Shown: positions 10,901 to 21,700 of the stretch, in pieces
Numbering within the stretch: position 1 is the stretch's first letter
Layout: each line of letters begins with the position of its first letter
From: Membranipora membranacea
Lineage: Eukaryota; Bryozoa; Gymnolaemata; Cheilostomatida; Membraniporidae
Length of the DNA: 64,000 nucleotides
Assembly (NCBI GenBank): GCA_914767715.1
Contig: OU612066.1
Location: 21,054,283-21,118,282, forward strand
Direction: 5' to 3'
Translations under genes and position numbers: made by a program
The notes under the pieces: generated by a model
Told to the model about the DNA's origin: nothing
The model's input: only the letters and a program-made list of their open reading frames with translations
Databases searched by the model: none

Positions 10901-11813
10901 CGTTGAAAATCTGAAAAGGGGGAAACATCAGTATTATGAGCTGTCCCCCCCCCCCCCACAACAAATGAATCCAGTGATTTTTAACTAGTGAACTTCTATT
11001 TTTCAGAGCTGAAATCGTATATTTTGAAGATGGGTTGGAGAGTAAAATACAGGAGCAACAGAATGATACCCTTACAGTTCCTCAGGGTGAGTGAGAAACT
11101 TTGACACATTTAATTAGAACTGGTAATTTCTGTCACATGGAAGAAGGATAACGAAAATATCAGTTGAAGGGCAACCAAGGTTTCAAACATGTTCTCATTG
11201 ATTGATAGCAGATTGCACCTTCTGCATAAAGGGAAATATGGAAAAAGACCAAATCTAATTCGGATGATTATTCGGCCAGAGTTATTGGGAAACATTTCAT
11301 CCATCAGGTACTCAAACTCAGCTAAAATAGAATACCACATAACAGTTTCCTGTTCCTGTTATTATCTAGCCTGTACTCTATCATCATAACAGCAATGTCT
11401 TGGAACCTCCCCTAAATTGAAGTGCTACCCAGCTTAGAGTCAGCAACTACTTTGAGTTTTGCGTCGCGTAATGCACAAAGCTGATGCTGCCTAGCACATA
11501 ATTTACTACCCATTAATGCATCGCTGCGAAACCTTGGTTGCCCTTTAACCTTATTTCAGAATCAGGAGAAACGATATGCGAAACTGATGAGGAAATAGAA
11601 CCTGAGCCAGCTACATGTGTGCAGCAGGAAAGCTCTCAAATTCTGTGTGATACTTCTAGTGATAAACTACGAGTCTGTGAGAAACGGTCTCAGTCTACTA
11701 CCAAGTTATCGGCTACGCGCGGAGTTCAGCATGGTATAAAGAGAAGAGTTACCAATTGTTTTAAGATTGTCAAGAGTGTTGTGAGAAACACTCTACGCAG
11801 GGTTATCTCATAG
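7908..11813 (+). CDS. Gene N1: acidic protein with basic tail, unknown family
   Basis: Seven exons: 7908-7957, 8358-8467, 8737-8808, 9174-9348, 10385-10603, 11007-11086 and 11560-11813. They sum to 960 nt and give an uninterrupted 319-aa frame with GT-AG junctions and consistent phases. I chose the ATG at 7908 because it is the one shared with N2 and N4; an in-frame ATG also lies at 7902. Most of the protein is rich in Asp, Glu and Ser (DDDH, SEEGSFWDED, EFTDELTQLE), with no signal peptide, membrane segment or recognisable domain. The last 30 or so residues are strongly basic (GIKRRV, then a helix ending NTLRRVIS). An AATAAA lies at 11,953-11,958. I do not recognise the family; function is unknown. 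Confidence 0.75.
8187..8274 (+). other. Conserved element in intron 1 of N1
   Basis: A block of about 85 nt (AATGATGATGTGTCATCAG ... GCTGCCTTCTGAGTGCACAAC) is retained in intron 1 of all four N copies: 30,446-30,526, 43,486-43,567 and 63,352-63,436. Surrounding intron is less conserved. The reading frame through it is not preserved, which argues against an ordinary coding exon. It has ATGATGA near one end and CTGA near the other, about 65 nt apart, reminiscent of box C/D spacing, but no convincing terminal stem. Confidence 0.4.
10052..10174. repeat. Foldback: 56-bp near-perfect inverted repeat in N1 intron 4
   Basis: Arm 10052-10107 and arm 10119-10174 are complementary over 56 nt with one mismatch, separated by an 11-nt pyrimidine loop. 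The unit 3 copy (45,348-45,470) has a single mismatch at a different position, so each copy has changed independently while remaining foldable. It could be a foldback/MITE remnant or a precursor of a long-hairpin RNA. Confidence 0.85.
11168..11544. mobile_element. MITE in N1 intron 6, TTAA-like flanks
   Basis: The ends AGGGCAACCAAGGTTTC and GAAACCTTGGTTGCCCT are perfect terminal inverted repeats. The right flank is TTAA and the left flank TTGA, compatible with a decayed TTAA target duplication as used by piggyBac-type elements. N2 and N3 lack it. In N1 it also replaces roughly 100 bp of intron seen in N3. It ends about 15 bp from the exon 7 acceptor. Confidence 0.75.
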
Positions 11814-11952
11814 TGTCTCTCTATATATATATTTATGTTTACACTCATACTGGCTCACAGGCTCTTTTATGTTCATGGTCCAGTCTTTGTGTAGTTTTCT
11901 TATGGAATGTTCAATGCGTCATTCCATTATACATATCTTCATGGCTGTGTTG

Positions 11953-11958
11953 AATAAA
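11953..11958 (+). terminator. Candidate polyadenylation signal of N1
   Basis: AATAAA lies 140 bp after the N1 stop codon and is followed by a T/G-rich stretch (TTTTGTGTCC). In N3 the same position reads ATTAAA; in N2 an AATAAA occurs at about 33,534. Confidence 0.5.
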
Positions 11959-11959
11959 A

Positions 11960-13031
11960 TTTTGTGTCCAATATTTCGATGCATTATTGGTTAGATGCAT
12001 ACCCCTTGTTTGCATTTTACCGCTTCAGTCATTTTGCTGCATGTGTTTTACTGTTCCAATACAAAACAATATGGAAAGTTTATTAAACTATCTTGATTTG
12101 AAAATAGGAGAGACAAAATCCAAAACTCACCATATTTGTGTAGATGTACTGCCATAGAAGTCTGAGTAGAGTGTTATCTTTTTTCATTCCGATACAGCTG
12201 AAAAATCTTGAAGAATAATTCATCCAGGAGCAGTCACATAATCCAAGAGTAGAAATAATTCCGGACTGATCTTATACATCATTAATATCCTGATTTTTGT
12301 TTCATATCTTTGGGAGACGAGAGTCATATAGAGCTCATGATTTATCATGTACTAACTGAGTACGTCTGATATTCATAAAATCCTATAATAGTTAGCAGTA
12401 TAACTGTAGTATCGTGATGAATAATCCATACTGGAGCTGTCATATAATCCGAGATTAGAAATGATTCCGCGACAAGCCGAAACACCTTTCTTCTACCCTG
12501 ATAGTTCCTATAATTATGAGTTAAGTCATCGTGATGAATCTCCTTATCTGTGCTTATGTTTTGAAATCCCTACAGGTCAGACAGAGGCCTCCCAAGTTAT
12601 ATCTGATTAGATATATATTCTTCTGCTTTGGTTTTTTTCTGAAAAATAGAGGGATTCTGAATCATAACAAATGACTAATTCAGAGTACTTGTGTACTAAA
12701 CTTTATTATTGTGGATAAGAACTACATTGTATGGCCTAGTTTGTTTCATATTGTATTGTACCAATCATTGCATTATAAAGATGGACAATATCTAGGGTAT
12801 GATATGCATACACCATCACATAAGCTGGATATTTGGCAATCTTGTCCCGAAACACACACAAACTCACGTATCCATTCTGGGACAGGGACCCACACAAGCA
12901 GGACAAGTTTAATTAAAAAGTGCGAAAATCATTATTCCATTGAACACTCTGGGAGAGAGTCGGACCTGCAATGAGTCTCATCCTCCAATCGGGCACTCAC
13001 AGGTTGATGGATTGCTGTTTTTAATTGAAAG
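11960..13031. other. N1 3' flank without a clear gene
   Basis: No gene is supported. The sequence is shared with unit 3 (about 46,990-48,072). Part of it (about 12,600-12,770) recurs at 33,970-34,130 behind N2 and at 36,160-36,300, which marks block boundaries of the array. Confidence 0.55.
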
Positions 13032-13324
13032 ACCGCCCTGGGCCACTACTAATTAAGCGAGGTATAAATTATATAATTCGTAAAATCACCTCATCATATG
13101 CATCTAAAGTAACATTTCTAGATAAATCATGTACTGATTACACTAGAAAAGTCGGAAACCCAGCACACTGCAACAACAAACTGCTACAGCCAATCCCTTC
13201 TACTCTACGCCGATCAGCCAGACTGAAACAACGCCAGACAGACACCAAGTGTAGCTCTGCTCTGAGATCGAGCACAGTACTAATGAAATATAGCAATGCC
13301 GGCTGTATTAATTATAAAGAATAA
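13032..13324 (+). CDS. Possible terminal exon downstream of N1
   Basis: An open stretch follows a good acceptor (TTTTTAATTGAAAG) and ends TAA, with AATAAA overlapping the stop at 13,320-13,325. It begins with two bases of a codon, so it could splice from the phase-1 donor of N exon 6 as an alternative last exon; this is inference. It would encode 97 residues, basic in the second half (STLRRSARLKQRQ). The unit 3 copy (48,073-48,368) differs by one in-frame codon insertion and a few substitutions and stays open. N2 has no counterpart. No family recognised. Confidence 0.35.
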
Positions 13325-13847
13325 ACTAAACTGATCAGGTTTTATATTTCACTTTTTATACCCAGGATGCCTCCGCTTTTTCTACAAAACCCTATAAGGG
13401 TCGCTGCTAATTTTTAGTCTGCTACCAATGGTTAGTAACAAAGATAATAATAATAATAATAACAAGCATGTTTACTTTGCCAACCATTGTCCATGATCAA
13501 ACACCCCCTCTCCCCATAACATAAGTATTTATATTTTAATCTAGACGCTGACAGAGTTGCAAGCATGTCAGCCAATGTCACTGCGTTGGCCCTGATTTTA
13601 GTCAACAAATTGGCTAAAAGCATGTATACTTTGACAAAACCAATCCAACGGCCATGGACTTACATCAATATGAATATGACTATGTATATTTTGGCACTAC
13701 AAAGGATTTCTTCAAAATGTTCCAATCATGAAAATAAATACATGGTTGGAACCACATAGGTGTGAATTTTCCAAATATGTTTTCAAATTTGCAACATGAG
13801 GCACGCAAATCCAAAATCTAATTTCATTTTAGCAGCCAAAAATATCA

Positions 13848-13976
13848 TCTAGAATTTACATTATTTGATCCCAGGCAGAAGCAAAAAATAGTGTGTGTAA
13901 CATTGCGCTATGACTGCACAATGTTACACACACTCATTTTTGCTACTGCCTGAGATCAAATATTGTAAATTCTAGA
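13848..13976. repeat. Inverted repeat with ~57-bp arms (MITE-like)
   Basis: Arms 13848-13905 and 13919-13976 both begin or end in TCTAGAATTTAC-type sequence and are complementary with several mismatches, around a 13-nt loop. The inner part has GTGTGTGTAACATTG facing CAATGTTACACACAC. The same structure is in unit 3 at 48,909-49,040. Confidence 0.8.
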
Positions 13977-15306
13977 ATCTAGTTGATACCTGAAGTATCC
14001 ATGTTACTGGAATTTTAATAGCCTATCCTCCCTGGCCGCATATATTCGATCATGTGTAGCCTTTTCTATCAAAAATTATGCCAAAATTTATGTATTAAAA
14101 TGCGATATTTTGTTTAGCGCTGAAGCAAACTCCATGCTTATTTCAATATTTGATGCAACATATGTTTTTTTTAAAGCTATGCAGTAATATATATATATGC
14201 TCATGTTTATAGTTTGATTTGATATATTTGATTCTCAGAAAGATCTATACACTGGTCGTGGTCAAGAAAGAATGACTAACCGCTACCTCGAGCCTCACTA
14301 TACAATATTCCTCACTACTCGTTGGTAATGATAACAGCCAACTAACAGATACTCTCAGCTTACTAAATCTCTTGAGCATTGCACTACATTTTTTGACACC
14401 TCTTTTTAATACTTAAGACTATGTAGGCTGTAGGCACTCTCTGAAGTTCTAGATTTTCAACACTGTTTCGAACTCAATCCCTAAGTTGACATTAGCTTTT
14501 TTAACATGCCGGGATTTACATGTCCTCAAATTATATATATAATATAATACATGTTGCGAAACTAGATATTTATACATTTCTCTCACATTGATCATGAGAC
14601 GCAACCATACCAATAGAACTACAACAGTGACCCTTGCGTCTTGGCCTACAACTGACTCAACTTGTATCTCACAAGAAAAAAAACTTCCTTTATAGCCTGA
14701 TTAGAGCGTCATGAGCAAAAATTGTTGACACCCATGCTTTACCAACTTAAAAACATGTTCATTACATTCAAAAGCTCAACTATGTTATGGAGTATGATCT
14801 GCTAGAGAAGAAGTGTCAACCAACCTAAGCAAACATATCCAAATCCTAACAACAGGTGCTTGCAATGCAAGTGAAAATAGTTGTTCATCAAATTGGTCTG
14901 CACTGAATCTAGCTAAGATATCCAAGTAAAATTTTGGTGATCACTCCCTGATATCACTATTAATTGGTACTTCAATCACACACAGTTGACACCACCATCT
15001 GTAGTAGTAACTGTGCAAAATTAATCTGAGGTGGGCCTATACTATGCAAGTTGATGTTCAATCTTACTACGAAATTAGAGAGGTCATCACTTGAGTACAT
15101 ATAAATGATGAAATAGTGTGCAAACTTTGTCCATCCTGCTCTGATTTTGTACCAACACAGACAGTTATCGTCTTACCATGCTCAGTGATGAATGGTATGA
15201 GGATACAGGTGTCATTTACACTAAACATCCATAAGCAACAACACAACAAAAATCATCGCTTGACTTAAATCATTTTCTGTGGAGATATTTAGCAGAGTTT
15301 AGTATG
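13977..15306. other. Spacer without supported gene
   Basis: AT-rich DNA shared with unit 3 (49,041-50,368), with a short (AT)n run near 14,190. A small open frame on the minus strand at 15,249-15,067 lacks a supported start and is not called. Confidence 0.5.
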
Positions 15307-15307
15307 A

Positions 15308-15352
15308 CCTCTGTGATTGGTCTAATTTTGAAAGTTAGACCAATCACAGAGG
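15308..15352. repeat. Short perfect hairpin, 18-bp arms
   Basis: CCTCTGTGATTGGTCTAA pairs perfectly with TTAGACCAATCACAGAGG across a 9-nt loop. An identical hairpin lies in unit 3 at 50,370-50,414. It could be a small hairpin RNA or the relic of a mobile element. Confidence 0.8.
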
Positions 15353-16403
15353 CCATATCAATAGACTGGCCATATTATTTTATCCTTGGAATTCTAACTG
15401 GCAACTGAAACATGAAATTTTAAAACAGAGAACACAAGCACTTCTTCAGAGCTAAACCAAACAAAGTGCACACCATCAGAATCAAAAATCTTCAATCTTA
15501 TCAGATAATTGTATGTTGGGAGTGAAAATGGAGTTTTTCTGTGACAATTCAGGCAGCGTTTTGACACTAAATTTCAGTCTTGCCTATTTTAGTTTTATAG
15601 AGTTTTCCATGGGGTTCTAACATTGCGTTGGGTGCGCATGCTTCAGATCTATATCCTGAAAAAAATTCAAGGCTGTAGGAGGAATAGACACTGAGATATC
15701 TGGGTTTTAAAAACTTGTGTTTTCGAAAATCTGCGCAGTTTTTGGGCCCTGTCGAGAGTGTAAGAATTTGATGACACTTTTTTAAAACGGAAGTTGGTGC
15801 GTTTGTGTAGTGCCTAGTATATCGGTGTTGGCAAAGTATACATTCTTGTAAAAGCGGATGCCTCTCTTTTCTATCTGTGAATCTTCTCCAGCAGGGAGAA
15901 TTCTCTAGTCCAATCATAGGACTGCTGCATTTCCTGACTTTGGACACACCAAGCCCGAAGTCAGGAAATGTGACTGTCCGACGATTCCCATAATTAAAAT
16001 TAAAAATAGCAGGGTAAATTTCACACGCATCCACTCTCCAAGACTCAACTTACATCATCACCAACTTACATCAACGACAACATCACGCTAGACCGCCTAG
16101 GGGGCGTAAGGGGCGTGCCTCAGTTTTTGGACATAACTACGTAAGGTTTGAACATTGTTCCAGAATACCATCCCATGGATAGGGCATTTGGGTTCAGAGT
16201 GGGTACAAGTACCCATCCAGTAGAGTAGGGCATCAGATCAGTAGTATTGTCCTCTGATTGTCCTTGTCAAAGAAGAGTGGAGTACCCGAAGCCTCAGCAG
16301 TGAAGATTAGTTAATTGGTTGCAGCAGTTTTCATGTTCTCACTTATCAATTAATACATACTGACATTTGTTTAAAGAACTAAACAATTCTAAAAGAAAGC
16401 AGC
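15353..16403. other. Spacer; open frame on minus strand not supported
   Basis: A 155-codon minus-strand frame (16,034-15,567) is also open in unit 3 (51,084-50,659) after an in-frame 12-bp deletion, but most differences between copies change the amino acid and no domain, signal or splice context is recognisable. A small inverted repeat (CATTTCCTGACTT / AAGTCAGGAAATG) lies at about 15,928-15,968. Confidence 0.4.
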
Positions 16404-16654
16404 TTAGGCAGAGGAATCAAATGGTATGTTGTCTGCATAAGTTCCAAAATGGCTGATCATCCATTTCCTGTTTAGAGTTGTTTCAAAAACATCAATGCAG
16501 AGACAACTCTCAATTGTGCACAAGCAAATCTTTCCAATGGAAGTTTTAATTAACCACTCTCCGGAGACCGTCTGAGCGAGCAATAGATATTCACGTTTAA
16601 ACCACTTCTCAGTGGAGTTTTCTGACCCAGTAATTGAGCCATCTTCAATCAAGA
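16404..16654 (-). CDS. Orphan coding-like fragment in the spacer
   Basis: The minus-strand frame begins after a plausible acceptor (CATGTGACTCAG) and ends TAG at 16,404-16,406 behind PFDSSA. About 80 residues, with EKWFKREYLL and SGEWLIKTSIGK. The unit 3 copy (52,723-52,971) keeps the frame despite an in-frame indel, but the two copies differ by two bases right at the acceptor, so the joined frame cannot be right in both. It may be the 3' exon of a small decayed gene whose 5' exon is at 17,752-17,931. Family unknown. Confidence 0.3.
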
Positions 16655-17218
16655 CTGAGTCACATGAGAAGACCCAACACAGATCGATCAGGTTTATCAG
16701 CCACCACAAAGTGCTATTGTCACTGATGCCGGCTCTGGGTTAGGCCTACTGGCATAACATCAAGGGCAAATAAACCACTGAATAGTCCTTCCCATGACGA
16801 TACTTCCACATGAGGACAATCACTGTTTTTGATCACAGACTAAGAATGAGGTATCTGTTGACGAAGCATGGCAACAAGATCCGCTGACATGGGCGAAAAA
16901 AAATCTGTATCGGGCATCACAAATTTACCACGATAGTTTTAATTCGAAAACAAAATACAACCAAAGGAATTATCCCAAATATATACATAGCCCAGCTAGA
17001 ACCAGAGGGGTAGTAGTTGTGTGTAAGGGTCCTTTTACCAGACACATATTCATACTTGCAAAGAATACAGTTCAAATCCACTATTAGGTCACACATATGA
17101 AAAGTGAACTGATGTCCGTCATCAATTCTCTCTGCCTGCGTGTCTTCCTATACTTACGCTGCTGACATCAGCATTCACATCATGTACTTCATAATCTAAT
17201 ACTAGCTCATGACACTAA

Positions 17219-17598
17219 AGCTGCATTTACATTAGACCGTCTCCGTCAGCTGGCCACCCACTCAGCAGTCTTTAACCCCAAGTCTGAGCCAGAGTCTGAG
17301 ACTGGCATGTGTTTACATAGCGTCGGCTTAGCCAATGTCAGTCTCAGAGAAAATAAATGTGAGTGATAGAACAGAGGGCAGTATTGAGATCGCTAAATTA
17401 GGAATTTGTGTTAAGACGGGCAGTCTTGAGACAAAAAACGAGCACTGCTCGAATTGCCAGACACCGTCTTAAAAGCCGGTCAGACAAGGTCAGTCAACCG
17501 TTTTTGTTATTCACACTACGCAGTCTCAGCCTCCGTCTTAGTAATTTGTCGGTCAAACTCAAGACAGGGCCAAAAGACGGCCTAATGTAAAGGCAGCT
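17219..17598. mobile_element. 380-bp MITE, TAA target duplication
   Basis: The ends AGCTGCATTTACATTAGACC and GGCCTAATGTAAAGGCAGCT form terminal inverted repeats of about 24 bp with two mismatches, flanked on both sides by TAA. TIR plus a 3-bp TWA duplication resembles PIF/Harbinger-type MITEs, but the assignment is tentative. It is present at the homologous site in unit 3 (53,543-53,922), so it predates that duplication. Confidence 0.75.
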
Positions 17599-17751
17599 TA
17601 AGGATCCTGAGCATGAGTTATTAACCCTGTTCAAAGCATTGAAACTGTCTGCGGAGCGAGTTTATCCATGATCTAACATATTTCTTGTATTAACATGTTG
17701 TACTTCGGAAATATCAGAATCATGAGCCATCAAATTGATACTTACAGTATA

Positions 17752-17931
17752 GAGCAAAGGTTGTATACATAGATTTGTCCATTTTGGAGAAACAATAGTA
17801 AGAAAGCTGGTCAATCTGTCTTCAGACCACTGCCTTTCTTGTCGACACCGTTCAGGTATCAATGCATAAAATATTTCATTGCATCTATCAGCATGGTGCT
17901 CAGGAAAACATCCTGTTCCCAAAGTTGCCAT
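17752..17931 (-). CDS. Possible 5' exon of an unknown spacer gene
   Basis: A frame starts at a true ATG (17,931; MATLGTGCFPEHHADR) and runs 60 codons to a good donor (CTATACT then GTAAGT). Unit 3 keeps the start (54,231) and most of the sequence but lost the donor-side segment and runs into a stop, so that copy at least is broken. A cysteine- and arginine-rich stretch (ERCRQERQW) is visible but matches no family I recognise. Confidence 0.3.
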
Positions 17932-18704
17932 GTTGTTATTATAATGCGTGTTTTACTAAAATTACAGTACTGCTTATTCTAACTGTAATAATGTTCTCCA
18001 TCCTGACTGTAGCGCTTCCAAAATGGCTTGGATGACTTCGATGTATGTCAGTCTTTTGCCTACTGCTAGTTACAATTGCAGTACCATCCTATCAGAACAT
18101 GTGGACTTTGGTGGGCAGTACTGTGGCGCCAGAAATACTTGCTTATGCAGTTGAAATTAAATAAGTTTAAATCTGTATTTTGTGTGTGAAATTGAAATAA
18201 ATCATGGAGTAAACAGCTTACTTATGGTGGAAATTAAATAGGTTGAAGCTATCAATCGGGGCTCAGTCCAGTAAAAGTTGAATTCCCCTCTCCCTGCTCA
18301 GACTAACCGCTAAGGTCAGTATTTGGGTCTTCTTGAGTACAGGCGTAAATACATAAATCATTAAAACAAATTTTAGCCGGAAAGCTTTGGACATTACTGT
18401 AAATGGAATGTAATAACTAGGCGGGGGGGGGGGGGAATGTTAGTGTAACACTTTTGGAAACAATGCAATCAACTGCCAATAGTTTGTTGTAACAGTTAAT
18501 GATTTTACTTGGTTCGAACTCTATAAAGTATAACGTTTATCGGCCTTGATGGTGGTGAGCTTAATGGTGATAAGGTTGACCTCAAAATATCCAAAACTAA
18601 ATTTTGTTTATACGAAATGTAATCATCAAGTGGGCAACAGTTTTGAGTGAATCATAATTTATATACAAGTTCGTCGCCTATATAAAGTTACTAAAATCTA
18701 AACA
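17932..18704. other. Spacer between orphan exon and TRIM1 3' end
   Basis: No gene seen. A run of 13 or more G near 18,422-18,435 is absent from unit 3 (54,778), a length-unstable homopolymer. Confidence 0.55.
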
Positions 18705-21700
18705 TTAATCATAGAGAAGTTCATAACACAGCACAGAGCTCTGATGATAGCTGGTTACCAGCAGTCTGTTATTCTCTGTCCATAAATCATACACTTGAGT
18801 CTGTACTCCTTCTTGGTCTCTTAATTCTGTTATGTGTTCACCTGAAATTTGCAATAGAGGATAAGAAAGTATACGCATACATTAGACCGCTCAGAACAAG
18901 GTAACAAAATCCGTACATTTAACTGGAGGTTTGGTTGCTTCGATGAGGGTACTGATCGCCTAATTCTAACTAATTTAACCAGGACTTTGTAGTCTATTGT
19001 TGTATGGAAGACCTACATGTATATAATATAATTTAACGAGTAAAGTTCTTACCAGTCGCTGTATTTAGAACTTGTATCCATACACCTCTCCTACTGCCGT
19101 TGATTCCATGTCCGCTGATGAGTACTACATCATTACTGCAGGCTACAGAGCGTGGTCCTGCTGTGAGGCTTGTTGTCCAGAGTACAGTCTCTGTGCTCAT
19201 GTTGAACTTGAATACCTGAGCATGTGAGGTGATGGTGATGATGACAGAGTCTTCTCCTGCTGAACACATGGATATGTGTTGTGTGGTCGGGATCTTAGGA
19301 CATGGAATCTGTCTAATCACTTTCCCGTTGAGATTATAGTTAGTGATTCTCTTATTGGTGACATCAGCAGCAAAAATCTGATTGTTCACAATGCACAGTT
19401 TGTTCCCACCGTAATTGCCATGTCTGTCTGAGTGATCCCAAGTTGTGATCTGTTGACCATTCAAATCATACACATAGATCTTGTAAGGCTGTCCGTACAT
19501 GAGAATGTAGAGTCGATCCTGATGAGCTCTTATGGTGATGATGGCACTGGGTAGTTTGATAAAGTCTGCTGTCTTGTTACCAGCTTCATCTATTCTGTTG
19601 ATTGAGACTCTGAAGAGACCTACATAAGTCACACCTTTATAACTACATGACGTGACGCACCAGTTGTTTGCTGCCAGCTGCTTCACCAGCCTTATCGAGG
19701 ACGGAGGTTTTCTATTTGTCATTAGGTCATCACCGATCACAAAGTCGTCTGTTGGTACCAGAGCAGCGTTTATCTCTGTGGTGTCAGAATCTGAAACACA
19801 GTAAATGACTGATCACTTATATTACATGTTGTGTTGATGCACCAGAATTACAACAAATCCAGCAATCCCTAGAACTATATCATCTAACCCGGTGATTAAT
19901 TATGATGATATGTCTGCAAGAAGCATTTTTACCGTTTTTAGGATTATTCATTTACACATTACAGCTAGTAGGGCCCTCAGTTCCACTAAAAATATAATCT
20001 TACAGAACTTTTTCATGAAACTGTTGCTTTGTAGCGCTTGCACATTGTATGGCGAGGCTCGCACTAGGAAAATTAGAGGCATACCATTAGTTTGGATCAG
20101 TTGCTGGTTTCCCACCACCAGAGCTTGGAATCCATCATCATTAGCTATATCATCTAGTTTAGCCTCCAAATCTTTCTTTGTTTGCAGCAGGTCAACCTGT
20201 ATGATAGGAAAGGGAAGCAATATGTAAATGATTGTAGTAACCACACTCACAGTCAATAACTCAAATACTCGAAGTCTGTTATTCAAATATCCCAATCGGT
20301 TAAAATTATAAACGAATGTGAGCATTTTAAGCTTATCTGATATCTACTGTCAGGTTATACACTTTAATTGAATCGTTCACTGCGTATGACAATATTGTGC
20401 TCAAATTTTAGGTTACTCTGCATTTGTGAGAAAATTTGTAGTTACCTCCTTAATATCAATGAGGGGACAACTTCGATTTCTTAGTACAGGAAGGGCAGTT
20501 ACAGTTCTAGTTACTAATAACTGTAAATGAATTTTCTTTCTTTCCATGTTTTACAATTTGGCAATTAGTTAAAGATGACCTCTTTTCACAATAAATTTCG
20601 ACCGGGTCAAACCTATCTATCTCACACAGAGTCTTATTTCACCAAGATTCAGTGTTATAACATTTTGTACTCTCTCTCAAAACAATAGTGATCACAATAC
20701 CTGTTTCTCCTCAGTGTCATCAATAAGTCTGACTCCTTCCTCAGTTTCTGTATCCCAGTTAGACAGAGTGACCGCTGCCTCCTTCATCACAGCTGACCAT
20801 TTATCAAACAGCTCTTCACATTCCTTCTTCTTAGGCTCCAGTAATCTCTTCACCTCAGCTGAGAGCTCTTTTAGAGACATGAGCTTGTGGTTAGAATCTA
20901 GAGGGAGTATAGAAATTGAATAAAATGGTTTTGGATTGGAGCATATGTGATTGGTGAAGACTTATGGGAAACACACAGAGTCTACGAAAGTCAGGACTGT
21001 GAAATTGAGGACAACAGACGGGATGAACTACTACCATACCCATCGTCCTTCGGTAGTTCAGTGCTGAGCTGCAAACTGAATCTCAACATTATGATTTGAC
21101 TTTCTTTTTCAGTAAAGAGATTCCAATTTGCTTTTAAGTGAAAACGGTAGCCAGATTTGTGCTGTGAAAAGGGTGGTGCCAGGGTGCTAGAATATTCAAT
21201 TCTCAAAACTTTGAAGGTCATTAATATGTATGTCCAAATTAAAGTACTGGGGTATTTCTTTTGCCAAATCCAAAATTTGCTCAAAATCGTCTCATTTATT
21301 CAGAAATTGTTCTCAACAGAAGGCACGTATTATGAGATACCAATAGAAAATATCTTGGTATAAGAATGAGATCTATCAATACGCAATAAAACAAACCTTG
21401 ATAATTCCACTAGGAGTTGCATCCTCAGTTTCAAAGATGATACAACTTGCATCAGTAAATTACAAATCTGATTGGCCTATATCAAATGTCAAAGGTCGCA
21501 TGATGGAATTGTCACTCACCATTTTGGCAAAGGCCAACCGAAGACAAACATTCGAGGCAGTAAACCCTCAAGCACTTTGAACATCTAAAAGAAACGACTT
21601 GATCTTTGTGAGTCTCACAGAACTTCTGCTGCTCTACTGTTGAGGTTGTTCTCATGTACTCCTTTATATTCTGAGTCTCATGATGCCAGTTCAACTCAAT

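Noticed and set aside
15567-16034. 155-codon minus-strand open frame
   Set aside because: Differences from the unit 3 copy mostly change amino acids, no domain is recognisable, and the frame end is not shared; more likely chance.
21394-21462. Possible extra TRIM exon (CIIFETEDATPSG-like reading)
   Set aside because: No acceptor gives a matching phase, and the B-box 2 exon joins the next coiled-coil exon perfectly without it in both copies.
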